Positions 34,801-46,869 of a stretch of 64,000 bases of DNA are shown here, piece after piece; position 1 is the stretch's first letter, and each line of letters begins with the position of its first letter. The notes under the pieces were generated by a model. It worked only from the letters and a program-made list of their open reading frames with translations. It was not told where the DNA came from and did no database searches. The stretch is from NCBI RefSeq assembly GCF_947179165.1, contig NC_077238.1, positions 44,219,793 to 44,283,792 on the forward strand. Direction: 5' to 3'. Source of the DNA: Solanum dulcamara. Its lineage: Eukaryota; Streptophyta; Magnoliopsida; Solanales; Solanaceae. The position numbers were made by a program, and so were the translations under genes.

Positions 34801-35039
34801 TTTATCCATGAATGAGAATCATTAGCATAGAAAAGGACACGACACGAGGAATATCAATCCAATATGAGTATAATGACATCTTGAAATGCATAGAACAAGA
34901 GATCTTTAAACTTAGCATAAAAACATGACTTTAAAACTCAACTTCATCAACATGAACACATATGAAGACATTGGGAAAAAACTGAAACATAGGAGTCTTA
35001 AACATATGAGCATGAATAACTTAGTACCTTAGGCTTGAG

Positions 35040-36205
35040 TAGAATGAAAGAGATGAGGGTGACGTTAAATTCATATTCGCTTCCTCTTCCCATGTTGCAC
35101 TTTTAACTTGTTGATTCCTCTAAAGAACTTTAATGTATGCAACTTCTTTGTTCCTCAATCTCTTAACTCGCCGGTCCAAAATTTCAACCGGCACCTCTTC
35201 ATAAGTCAAGTTTTCTTCAACACCCACTACTTCCAATAAGACAATGGAAGTAGGATCACCCACACATTTTCTCAACATAGACATATGGAACACCGGATGA
35301 ACCATCACCATTTCCAAAGGCAAATCTAACTCATAAGAAACCTTGTCAGCATGTCTCAAGATTCTATAAGGCCCTACATACCTAGGGCTCAATTTTTCTT
35401 TCTTACCAAACCAAACTATACCCTTCATGGGCAAAACCTTCAAGTATACCCAATTATCGACATTGAACTCAAGATATCTCCTCCTTGTATCGGGATAGGA
35501 CTTTTGGCAACTTTGAGCCATCTTAAACCTTTCTCTAATGTCTCTCACCTTCTCTAAAGCATTAAGCACCAAATCGAGTCAACAAGGTCATCTCACCCAC
35601 TTCGAATTAACCAACCGGAGACCTATATCGTCTCCCATACAGAGCGTCAAACAGTTCCATCTCAATACTTAAGTGGTAGATATTATTATAGGAGAACTCA
35701 ATAAGCGGTAGGTGGTCATCCCAACTCCCTTTGAACTCCAACACACAAGCCCTTAACATACCTCTAGTTTTTGAATTGTCCGTTCGGCTTGTCCATCTGT
35801 TTGAGGATAGAATGCGTTGCTTAGATTCAGTTTGGTAACAAGACCCATTTGAAATAATTTCCAAAAGTGAGAAGAGAATTGGATACCACGGTCCAAAATA
35901 ATCGACAATGGCACACTATGCAACCTTACCAATTCTCGAATATACAGCCTAACATAATTCTCGACATTATAAAAAGTCTTTACTGGTAGAAAGTGAGCTG
36001 ACTTCATTATTCTATCAACTATCACCCATATCAAATCATGATGTTTTCGAGTACAAGGAAAACCCACTATCAAATCCATGTTCACATTATCCCACTTCCA
36101 AGTGGGAATTTTATTGTATTGTGCTAGGTCACCAGCCTTAACTTGTTGGCAATTTGGGCATTCATCCACAAACCTTGCTATGTCCTTTTTTATGCCACCC
36201 CACAA
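35040..36205 (-). pseudogene. Family B integrase and chromodomain
   Basis: Integrase is in 35753-36205: CPNCQQVKAGD ends the zinc-binding part, and the catalytic residues appear as [18 protein letters not shown] and TDGQAERT, so D, D and E are all kept. A frame change leads to 35607-35864 ([14 protein letters not shown]), then 35120-35572 (KEKLSPRYVGPYRIL, HPVFHMSMLRK). The chromodomain follows as VEILDRRVKRLRNKEVAYIK. An amber codon sits at the conserved Trp of KVLWRN, and the frame continues with RNQQVKSATWEEEANM. The stop and the frameshifts block translation. Confidence 0.85.
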
Positions 36206-36223
36206 ATAAAGCTCTTTTAAGTC

Positions 36224-37680
36224 TCAGTATATCTTAGTCGAACTGGGATGAATAGAATATGAAGAATTATGAGCTTTCTTCAAGATCAAACTCCTTAGGC
36301 CGTCCACTTCCGAAACACATAACCGACCTTGGTAGTGTAGTACTCTATCTCCCTCTTGTGAAAAGACTTCCACTTTGTTTTCTTTTACCGACTTCATTAA
36401 CTCCACAAATGTTGGGTCAAGGTCTTATTTTGACTTAACATCCACCACAAAAGATGATTCAGACCCGTTATGAACAACCATACCACCATCATCGGAACCA
36501 CTCAACTTCACTCCTAATCTAGCCAACCGGTGAACATCTTTCACCAACTCCCTCTTCCCTTCATCCACATGAGCCACACTCCCCATATATACTCTACTAA
36601 GTGCATCGACAACCACATTAGCTTTACCAAGATAATAATGCAAACTCATTTCATAATCTTTGAGGAGTTCAAGCCACCTTCTTTTCCTTAGATTGGGTTC
36701 CTTTTAGGTGAACACATATTGGAGACTTTTTTGATCACTGAAAACATCCACATGTACCCCATAGAGGTAATGCCGCGAAATCTTTAAAGTGAATACAATG
36801 GCCGCCAAATCAAGATCATGGGTAGGGTAGTTACGCTCGTGTACTTTCAATTATCCAGAAGCAAAGGCTATAATCTTACTGTTTTGCATCAAGAAACAAC
36901 CCAAACCAATCTTTGAAGTATCACAATACACCACAGACCCTTCTAATCCTTTCGGTAGAGTCAAAATAGGAGAGGAGGTAAGTCAATCTTTCAAAGTTTG
37001 GAAACTCTCTTCACACTCATCCGTCCATATGAATTTTTCCTTTTTTTGGGTCAATTTCATCATAGAAGATGAGATGGAAGAGAAACCTTCAATGAATCAT
37101 CTATAGTACTCGGCTAGACCCAAACATCTCCTAATGTCCGAAGGAGACAATGGTCTAGGCTAATTTTTGACTGCCTCCATTTTCTTAGGATCGATCTTGA
37201 TCCATCACCAAACACTATGTGACCAAGAAATGCCACCTCTTTCAACCAAAACCCACACTTAATTTCACAAATAATTTCCTATCCCTCAAGGTTTGAAGCA
37301 CAACCCTCAAATGATTCTTATATTCTTCTTCACCCCGAGATTATATCAAGATGTCTTCAATGAAGACCACCATAAAAGTATCAATGGAGGGTTTGAAAAC
37401 TCTATCCATTAGATCCATAAACACCGCAGACACATTCATCAACTCGAAAGACATCACTACAAACTAAAAGTGACCATACCTTTTCTGAAATGCCATCTTA
37501 GGAATGGCACAGTCCCTCACCCTTAGTTTGTAATAGCCGGATCGGAGATCAATCTTAGAGATATGACTTTCCCCTTGCAATTGATCAAACATATCATCTA
37601 TCTTAGGAATTGGGTACTTGTTTTTAATGGTCACTTTTTTCAATTGACGGTAGTCTATGTACATCCGAAAGGATCCATAT
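36224..37680 (-). pseudogene. Family B reverse transcriptase and RNase H
   Basis: RT is visible in 37464-37664 ([34 protein letters not shown]). The active-site loop at about 37340-37360 reads VFIEDILI followed by a stop, so the first Asp of the usual DD pair is Glu. RNase H pieces run from about 37000 to 36425 (LGKANVVVDALSRVYMG). The zinc-binding region of integrase starts in 36224-36406 (VLHYQGRLCVSEVDGLR). Several stops and frameshifts are present. Confidence 0.85.
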
Positions 37681-37907
37681 TTTCCTCACAAACAACACGG
37701 GAGAACCCCATGGTGAAATACTTGGCCTTATGAACCCTTTTTCTAGCAAGTCCTTTAGTTGTTCCTTCAAATCCTTTAATTCTGTTGGAGCCATTCGGTA
37801 GGAATAGAAATAGGTTGGGTATCGGGAAGAAGGTCGATACCAAAATCAACTTTCCTTTTGAGAGGGACACCGGGAAGGTCATCGAGAAACTCATTAACCA
37901 TGGGAAC

Positions 37908-38426
37908 TCACTCAATAGAAGGACTTTTGGAGTTGACATCCCTAACTTTCACAATATGGTAAATATAACCCTTAGCAATCAACTTTTGGGCCTTAAGACA
38001 AGAAATGAACCTACCCTTCACTACTGAATCATGACCCTTCCATTCAAGAATAGACTCATGTGGGAATTCAAACCTAACTCTATGAGTTCTACAATCTATA
38101 GAAGCATAAGATGCATGAAACCAATCCATCCCAAGTATAACATCAAAATCTATCATGCCAGACTCTATGAGATCACAAGGAACAACTTTATACAAGATAG
38201 AAACACGACAACCTTTATAGACTTTTCTTGTAACAACCGACTCACCAATAGGGGTAGACACCAAATAAGGCTCTACTAACATTTTGGGTAACATAGCAAA
38301 CCTATTAGCAAGAAATGGCATAACAAATGATAAATTAGCACCCGGATCTAATAATACACACACATCAAAAGCAAAGGCCTTTAATATATCAGTAATAACA
38401 TTAGGTGCTAATTTCTTGAATATCAA
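37908..38426 (-). pseudogene. Family B aspartic protease
   Basis: This 172-residue open frame has the retropepsin active site as LLDPGANLSFVMPFLA, followed by DFDVILGMDWFHASYASIDC, the usual plant gypsy protease ending. It would cut the gag-pol polyprotein. The frame itself is open, but the flanking gag and RT are broken, so I treat it as a pseudogene piece. Confidence 0.85.
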
Positions 38427-39528
38427 TATAGGGAGCCATGAGGAGAGGAGTTGAAAGCCACTTGACTAGTATAAAAGCAGTTGGTGCGTTAGCCACCCCC
38501 TTGAGCTTGTTGACCATGAGTAATTTATCCTTGAGGCCTACCACCACCACCTCTACAATCCCGAGCATGATGACCTCATTTATCATACTTGAAGCAAGGA
38601 TTGGAACCGGCTAAACATTCCCCTTTCTAAGTCCTTCCACATTTCTTGCAAATGGGGAAAGCTTGAGTACCAACATTCTCCCTTGTAAACATTGGGTTAT
38701 CACCCTTTTCCTTGTTGAACCTTGGATAAGGAGTATTGGTGGAACATTATAACATAACTCGTTGTCCACCTTGCCGCTTACTGATACCACTATAACCAAA
38801 CCTTTGAGGATTGAACCCTTCACCATTAACTCTAGCCTTTTTGAACCCTCTTGACCTCTTCCTCAAATTTCCTTCCTCAATCTGTTTTGCATATGCCATG
38901 AGTCGAAAGATGTCCATCTCATTGACCAACATGGCCGTCTTTAACTCTTTGGATACCAAGCTAGAAACATTGGAGATAAACTTTCTCATCCTTGCCGTTG
39001 GGTCAGAGACTAAGAAAGGAGCATACTTGGAAAATTTAGTGAATTTGAGGGCATATTCCCTTACACTCATGCTTCCTTGGCGAAGGTTAATAAAATCTTG
39101 GATCTTTGCCTTCCTTAGCTCTAATGGAAAGAAGCGGTCTAGGAAGGCACCCTTGAACTCTTTCCATTTTATAGGCCCTATATATTCATGTCTCTCAACC
39201 ACCCATTTATCATACCAAACCCTTGACACTCCCTTAAGTTGATATGCCACTAAATCAGCCTTTTCATTTGGAAGCAACCATCAAACTTGGGTGGATTCAT
39301 CCTCTTGAAGTCCCAAATTCTAGAAGTTGGATTCGACACTTGAGGAGGAGGAGGAGGAACAATGCCTTGGTTAGTTTGTTTGGCAAAAGCTTGGGCCAAC
39401 AAAGTGATGATGTTGCAAAATTCCACATGTGTCACTCCTTTCTCATGGTGTAGAGCTTCAAAAATCAAAGGAGCTTGGTCCTCATCTTTAACTCTTTCTC
39501 TAGGTAGGGGTATTCTTCCTCGAGGCAT
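38401..39528 (-). pseudogene. Family B gag
   Basis: Gag starts MPRGRIPLPRERVKDEDQ at 39528 and reaches FKRMNPPKFDG. After a frame change it goes on in 38747-39277 with AYQLKGVSRVWYDKW, FFPLELRKAKIQDFINL and YALKFTKFSKYAP, the conserved core of the retrotrans-gag domain. A C-terminal basic part (KRSRGFKKARVNGEGFN) and a decayed zinc knuckle (about 38580-38640) follow. Minor frameshifts near 39265 and 38750 break the ORF. Confidence 0.85.
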
Positions 39529-39726
39529 GATTTAGAAGACATAAAATGATTCGTTAGTTAGAGGAAGTCTTAGGACACTCTAGGACATGACATAAATTTG
39601 AAAGAAGTGAAAACTGTCCTAAATATCCTATAGTCTCCTATTCATAGTTATGGGTCACTTCACAATCATGAACAAGAACCTATTCGATGCGATATGTTGG
39701 ACTCCGAGAACCATTCCAAACCTCAA

Positions 39727-39738
39727 GCTCTGATACCA
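39727..39738 (-). promoter_or_regulatory. Primer-binding site of family B element
   Basis: The minus strand reads TGGTATCAGAGC, complementary to initiator tRNA-Met, just after the 5' LTR end at 39743. Confidence 0.85.
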
Positions 39739-40472
39739 ATATTATCACGACCCAAGCCTAGGGCCTAGACATGACATGATGAATGAGATATCCGGAGGAA
39801 CCTCACCCAAGTCTCTTAGCATTCATTTAGCTTTTCATAGGTAATTACATTCAATAACAAACAAAAATAAAAGGGATAATGGGAATAAGGGAAATAACAT
39901 GGAATATGAGTCAAAAGTCAAACTTAAACATCGTACATTTATGTCCAAGCATACCTCTACTAAAAAGACTTAGCGGGGGCTAAGACATGTCCCTATTTCA
40001 CCCTCCTAATAAATGTCAAAAGTACCAAAAATAACCAAAAGTCTATGCGTATCATAAGCTAGAAAAGGAAAGGATATTGTCCCCGAATTATGAGAACTCA
40101 CCAAAGTAATAGCCTTCAACATAATCCACTAGCCATGTGGAGGATAATGTGAAAAAACCCGGTCCCTACATGGTAATATCATGTAGGCAAAAGAGTATGC
40201 GTTAGTACTTTGAATGTACTAAGTATGTTGGTAAGAAATTCAATGGAAACGTTAAGGCATAGTAAGATAAGATACATAAGTAGATGCATGCATGAGAAAT
40301 CAACATAAGTAACTTTAAAACATTCATTTTATAAGAAGGTGACCATAATCACATTTAAGACCATGCTAGCTATTACATGGAATCCAACATTAACCTCCTA
40401 CGTTGGCACGAGGAGACTATTTGCCGGGTAGAGCTTTGTCAAGCTTTACATTCATTCTTTAAATTTAAATTT

Positions 40473-41173
40473 GGAAAAGGGCCTAAAATGCCTTTGAACT
40501 ATTAAAAATAGTATAAAAATGCCCTTGATCCATCTATCGGGCCTTAAATGCCCTTGACATCCACCTTTAGGTCCAAAAATGACCTTTTGTTTAATGAAAA
40601 AGGGCATGAGGGATATTTTTATAACATTTTTAATAGTTCGAGGACATTTTAGGCCCTTTTCCATAATTAAATTTTTCTTAAATAAATTTTGATTTATAAT
40701 TACTTTTAAATAACTAAATTGTAATCAATAGGTGACTGCCACGTATTTAAAAAATTATTCAAATTATTTAATTAAAATTCTGTTAAAGAAAATGTCATTT
40801 TTGGAACTAAAGGTGGATGATTATCACATAAAATTCTGAAAATTAATGCCCTTGCCATAAATAATATAATTATAATACAATAATTTAAATAATTTTTTAA
40901 AACACGTGGTGGCCATTTATTGGGTTACAATTTAATTATTTAAAATTAATTATAAATCAAATTTTATTTAACTGAATTTTAATTACAAAAAAGAGCCTAA
41001 AATACCCTTGAACTATTGAAAATTGTACAAAAATGCCCTCATACCTTTTTTCGTTAAAGAAAAGGTCATTTTTGGACCTAAATGTGGATGTCAAGGGCAT
41101 TTTAGGCCCAATAAATGTATGAGGGGCATTTGTACCATTTCCAATAGTTTAAAAACATTTTAGGCCCTTTTCC
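40473..41173. mobile_element. Mutator-like palindromic MITE, 701 bp
   Basis: The left terminus is GGAAAAGGGCCTAAAATG and the right terminus is its exact inverse. AATTTAAATTT flanks both sides (40462-40472 and 41174-41184), an 11 bp duplication in the 9-11 bp range of Mutator-like elements. The AT-rich target leaves one or two bases of uncertainty. Each outer arm (40473-40661 and about 40986-41173) is itself an inverted repeat with the same termini, and the centre is also palindromic. The family B 3' LTR lacks the insert, so it came after that element. No transposase is present. Confidence 0.8.
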
Positions 41174-41645
41174 AATTTAAATTTTAGGGCTTTTGTGGAT
41201 TCACTAAAATAAGCCTACAAGGACTCCTTTGTTGGTGCATAGTTAATGAGACAATGGGTTGCTACTAGGATTCCCTTATCGAATCCCACTTTAATGCCCC
41301 ATTTGGTGCTAAGACAAATCCCACCGAATAGTTTAATAGCATAAGAACATAATCATTTACATAGCTTTAAATCTTCAAAGCATCATTAGGTAGAATATAT
41401 CATTAAAACTTGATGATTCAAGTGTGAGAATTGTCCTTATCACATAGAATCCATTCTTTGGCTAAGAAGCCCTTTCATCATCATTCAATCATTCTTTCAT
41501 TTTATAAGACTCCCTTTAATCATAGGCATTTGCTTTCATAAACATTTATTTTAGAGTAAAAGCTTTCAATTCAAACTTCATTAAAACATTGTGAAATTAG
41601 GTGGGCTCTATGCAATTCAAATTTCAAATCATTAACATAAACCAA

Positions 41646-44600
41646 TGTCATGACCCTCCAGGTCATTTTTGAATTTCGGTATTTATTCTATCATTTAGAG
41701 CATTCCTGTAGTGATCTCAAGTCATTTATAATTTGCTATCACTAACTGTTCGATCACCTGATCGTTCGTTTGGATTTTAGGCCCACCTGTTTCCCTGTTT
41801 TGGAGCTTTTGTAACTTAAAAAGTTGACTTCGGTTATAACTTTAGGAAAACACCTAATAACAGAATTCTGATGATTCCATCATCTTTGAAATGGTGAAAT
41901 TAGGCTAGTAGCATAGTCGACACGAGTACTGAGGTAATCAGTGCGAGTATAGGACCATTTGGCATTTTTGCCTTGAAAATTTGGCCAATAGTTGATTTTG
42001 GTCAATATTTTTGGAAAATGCACTCAGATGAAAATTCTAACAGCACAGTTAGTTTTGAAATATTGAGTTTGGTATAAAATGATCCTTTGTTTGCTTTTCA
42101 AGGCTTTCGATCTAATTCCGAGACCCATTGTGGAATTTGGCTTAAAATAGCCCTTGAGTGTGGAACCCACTATTAGTCATAACAACCTCGTATGGAATTT
42201 TTGACTACACCATTGAGTTTAAAACATCAAATTTGGTAGGGTAGCACATCTCATTTCCGCGTATGGGATTCCGAATGAATTTCGAGCACTCTATCGGAGT
42301 ATTTGAACTTGGTGAAAAAAACTCATCTTTTAGCTGATATTTGGTGTAGAAAAATTGCTCTCCGCAATTGCGGGCCCTTTAGCGCATTCACAGAGGCTTG
42401 AGTCTCTGGCCTCCGTAATTGCTGGCCTCTGGCTGTGTTCGAGAAGGTCAAGTTTCTTGGCCTACGTGTTCGCGGAGCACTGTAGCCGTGTTCGCAAAGG
42501 CCAATGTCTTGGTCTTTTAATAAAGACCAAGGATGATTTTCAGCATTTCACTCAAAGTTCAAACATAGTTGTCTCCTTCCTTTTAAGCTCAAATTAGGTG
42601 ATACAAAGGTCCAAATTCTAGAGATTTTCGTGAGAAATCTAGTGGTGAGCTCAAAAACTCGAGGGGAATCTTCTGTGAGGTAAGAATTCATATTTAGCTA
42701 CTGCTCTAGTGATTATCTGAGTGAATAATTATTTAACTTTGGAGAATTGTAAGTTGTCCAATTTAACTCCATTTTAGTGATTTTTGAGGCTAGATTGTGG
42801 AGTTTATTTTGCAAGAAATATAGTAGTATAATTTGTTTCGTTTGGGGGAGTTTCGTTCTTGAGATATAGCTGATCAAAGAAGCTGGCATTTTCATATTTT
42901 AGTTTAAATTTTATGAATTTTAGTTGTATGCCCGTCTCACATAGTTTTCCACTCTGAATTGTGTTATAATTTTGATTTGTGAGCTTGGGGTGATGTTTAG
43001 AACCTATTTTGGGGTCAATTCTAGAACACTGAATACGGGTTCCACATTTCCCATTTTAGACTACGAAATTGTTCTATCTCTGAATTCGATAATTTATTGT
43101 CATAACGATCGTATTAACATTGTAATTCTATTGTTGATAGAATGGAAGCATTTGGAGGCCGCTCGAAAGGGAAAAGCTCCAGTTTTATGTGTTAGAGTGT
43201 GTATGGTCGGCCTTCAGCTAGGCTATAATTTTCCCCTCGTGAGACTGAGCATGTTTAGATAATTGTACATTAATTTGTATACGTTTTGTGGGGTTGGGTG
43301 TCAAGCATGCTAAATTCCTAGAATCCATGTCCTAGGCATTATTTTGGGTGGTTGTTGGTTGTTTCTATCCTGCGATGAATATTGTTCCTGTGGTTAGATG
43401 TTTGGAAACATGTTTGGCCTTTAGTATAGGCTTAGACTAGTACTGCCTTAGACTTGTATAGTTTTGGTGCCGTTGGGCCTTAGAGTTTCTCCGACGTCAT
43501 TTTAGACAGTTATCTCCCTGTAGACTAATATAGCAGACTTGAGTCTGATAGTCTGTGCCTTAGATTGGCAATAACTCAGCTTGTGACCGTACCTCCATAA
43601 TGCCCTGTTCTCCTATCAATCCTGTATCATTTGGTTCTTGATTTTTAAAAGATTCTCAGCGATTCTGGTTATATTTTTTTTGGGCTGAAGTGGTGCATTG
43701 ATGATACTCGGTTTGGGGGTACTCCCTGTGACGTATAGTTGGTCGTTGATTCCTTAGCTATAGATATCCGGTTGAAGTCCATGGTCAAGCTTACTTTTGT
43801 TCAGGATTCCTAGCTACAGTCACCCATGGTCAAGCTTACTTTTGTTTGATCTTTGGCTATAGTTACCTAGTTAAAGTCCACAGTCAGCCTACTTATGTCG
43901 ACTCATTAGCTATAGTTACCTGGTTGCAGTCTGTGGTCCTTCTTGTACGTGGTTAAATTTCTGATTCCCTGATGAATCTTCAACTAAGTCTTCATCTATT
44001 CTCAGTTGTGGGTTGAGGTGTGAGAGTTGGAAATGGTTCAGTTCAAGTCTGAGAAATGGTGATATTATTGAAATCCTTTTGATTCCGTTCTCTTTCTTCC
44101 AGCTATTCTTGCATCTGTTGGGCTTATGGGAGTCTAAGTAGGTGGTTACCCTTTATTTGTGTATGAGCATACCCGTCAGGTTTATGGGAGACCAACAGAG
44201 TTAGTTATATTCTCTCTTTGGTTGCTAGTACGCTCATGTACATACCTACATTTACTTCTTGTCCTATTTTTAATTGTGATCTTTTACTCGCATTTCGGTT
44301 TAATTTTGCTTATCTTGCTCTATCGGCCTATGATGCCTACTAGGTACCTATTGTTTTGGTTCTTATACGAATTTCTAAATCTATTTTCATAATGCAGTTT
44401 CGAGTACAAGCTACCGGTATTAATTCGACCCAACTGCGGTAGTGATTGGTAGCGAGGGTGAGCACATAGCATCCTGGATTTACCCATTTCATTCTGTATA
44501 TACATTTTGTCCGTGCAGGTGGTTACCCTTTATTTATGTATGAGTGTACCCGTCTGGTTTTGGGAGCCTGGTGGAGTTAGTTAAATTTTTTCTCTTTGTT

Positions 44601-45187
44601 TGCTAGTATACTCGTGTATATACCTTCGTTTACTTCTTGTCCTATCTTTGATTATGATCTTTTACTCGCATTTTAGTTTACTTTTTTTATCTTGCTCAGA
44701 TGGCCTATGATTCCTACTGGGTACCTGTTGTTTTGGTACTTATACTATACTTTGAATTTGTTTTCATGATACAGGTCCAAGTACTAGCAACCGACGTTGA
44801 TTCGAGCCAGTTGCATTCATGATCATAGGTGAGGGTGAGCACATAGCGTGCTGGATTTACCCATCTCTTTTTGTATATAAATTTTGACCGTCGTTTTCTT
44901 TTTGAGACAATTTTATTTCCATGGTCAACTTTTGAGACTTGTACTCTTTTACTAGCAGCTCTGTACAGGTGACTTCCAGGTTTTGGGAAGGATCCTTTTT
45001 GGTTTGTATATATTTAGTTTCTTCCACTCGTTTATGTATGCTCCTATTATTTTCCTTATTTCTTTAGATTAAATTATTGGTCTTCTACCCTGACATCCCA
45101 TTACGCATAATTTCAGGCTATGGGTCGACTTGCCTATTAGTGGGTCATAGTAGGCGCCATTATGACCTGAGAAATTGAGTCATGACA
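41646..45187 (+). repeat. 5' LTR of Del-like element (3542 bp)
   Basis: It runs from TGTCATGACCC to GAGTCATGACA. It is longer than its 3' partner (3264 bp) mainly because of an internal tandem duplication at about 44139-44890. It also has a GC-richer cluster at 42355-42500 with repeated words like CCTCCG and TTCGCGGAG. Open frames inside it are not coding. Confidence 0.9.
44139..44890 (+). repeat. Tandem duplication (~376 bp unit) in Del-like 5' LTR
   Basis: The block starting AGGTGGTTACCCTTTATTTG occurs at about 44139 and again at about 44515. Both copies continue through CTAGTA-CGCTC and CTTACTTCTTGTCCTAT to GAGGGTGAGCACATAGC. The 3' LTR has only one copy, starting near 52522. The two copies have diverged by scattered substitutions. 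Confidence 0.85.
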
Positions 45188-45190
45188 AGT

Positions 45191-45202
45191 TGGTATCAGT
45201 GC
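45191..45202 (+). promoter_or_regulatory. Primer-binding site of Del-like element
   Basis: TGGTATCAGTGC lies three bases after the 5' LTR. It is close to the initiator tRNA-Met complement (TGGTATCAGAGC), with one difference. Confidence 0.8.
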
Positions 45203-45392
45203 CCCAGGTTCACCGGTCTCACTTGTATAAAGCTCACGTCTAGTAGAGTCATGCAGATTGGCGAGAGACGTCCGTGTATTATCTTTAGGTAGCTACATGA
45301 TGTCTTTAGGAATGTGTCTCTGTTGTATTGCTATCGTGTAGTATGTGTCTTGTTGGTTTATGAAAATCTCACTTGTTCCACTTTTTTACTGG

Positions 45393-46640
45393 ATGGCTTG
45401 CACGCGCGCTGGAGGTAGAGACCGATAAAAAGGTCATGCCAGGGATGCAAAACCAGCTCGGTACCAAGAGCAGACTCCAAAGATGAAGATAGATCCACTA
45501 GTAGATCCAGCACATCAGTAGCTGGTGGACCCGAGACCAGGCCAACCACCGCCCGTGCCAACCGCAACTCTATACCTTTAGGCGATACTCGCCTAGATTT
45601 TGGCTGCCACTGGGGGTATGCGCCAGCCCCCAGCCCCCAGCCCCCAGCCCGAGCTGCCTCAGTATCTTAGGACCAGCCTAACCAGTAGCACCGATTGTGC
45701 AATTGCCACCTGTATCGGCCACTCAGCCTGATGATTTGGAGGGCGTTATGCCACTCCAGGAGTAGAAGATGCTTAGGGTGTTCCTTAGATTTTCACCGTC
45801 GAGATTTTTTAGGGTTGTGGGTGAGGATGCCCACGAGTTTCTACTTACATATCGGGAGAGTCTACTGACTTTGGGTTTAGTGGAGTCAAGAGGAGGTGAC
45901 TTCACTGCTTACCAGCTAGACGATCCTGCTCAATAATGGGAACATACATATTTGGAGACCTGTCTAGTTGGGTCTCCACCGGTCACATGGGCTGAGTTTT
46001 CTGAGGCCTTTTTGGCCTATTTTATCCCTAGGAGCATCAAACATCAGCTCGAGGATCAATTCTCATGACTAAGTAGGCCCCCATGATAGCATCGAAGTAT
46101 GATGCCCAATTCCATGAGCTCTCTAGGCATGCCGCCATGATATTACCTACTGAGGAGGAGAGAGTTCGGTGCTTCATCAGGGGATTGAGGATCTAGCTAT
46201 GGATTAAGACTCAGTATTTAGTCTCAGCGGGCTGCTCATTTCTAGATATGGTAGACCATGCCCGCACGCTTAAACAACTCTGTCGTGAGGCACAAGGGGG
46301 CAGCTGTAAGAGAGTTAGGTAGGAAGATAGCTATGATGGGCGTTACTTTAGACCCCAGGAGTCCTATGATAGATCTTGTGAGAAATTTCAGTCGGTTCAG
46401 TCTAGTTTCCCCTTTTTAGGCTTCTCTTCAGACTTTGGAGGGTGATTAGCCCCGTCAGATTGGTTGTAATACTGGTTTGAGTATGGGACAATATGGTTTG
46501 CAGGCGGGTTCTTCCTGTCGAGGTGGCCGACCTCTATCTTTTAGCCAATATTCTAGAGGTTCTATGAGTGCGTGATGCTGGATCATTGGTCCCACGAATG
46601 CCCTAACCGTAGGCTAGCCTTACCAGCTCCACAGGTAGAT
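45393..46640 (+). pseudogene. Del-like gag remnant
   Basis: A plausible start is MACTRAGGRDR at 45393, followed at once by a TAA. The gag core can be traced in broken frames (FFRVFLRFSPSRF-like segment near 45780, a LTYRESLLTLG block near 45850), and a zinc knuckle reads GHWSHECPN near 46570-46610. Many stops look like C-to-T decay of CGA and CAG codons. No open frame spans gag. Confidence 0.65.
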
Positions 46641-46869
46641 AGACCTACGCTAGCACCAACTCCTCTAATTAGAGGCGGAGGCCAAGGTCAGGACTGTAGA
46701 GAGGGTCATCAGGGTGCACGAGGTGGTCCCTAGAGAGACAGGTCAAGAGGCAGAGTCGATGCGAATGGTAGAGGAGCTCAGACCCACTTCTATGCTGCTC
46801 CAGTTAGAGCAAAGGCTAAGTCCTCGGATGATGTGATCAAAGGTACAATTTTATTATGCCATTAGCCCG

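Noticed and set aside
42355..42597. Open frame in the Del-like 5' LTR, with a counterpart near 50623-50850
   Set aside because: Both lie in the GC-rich motif cluster of the LTR and do not keep the same protein. The frame is open because of the repeated words.
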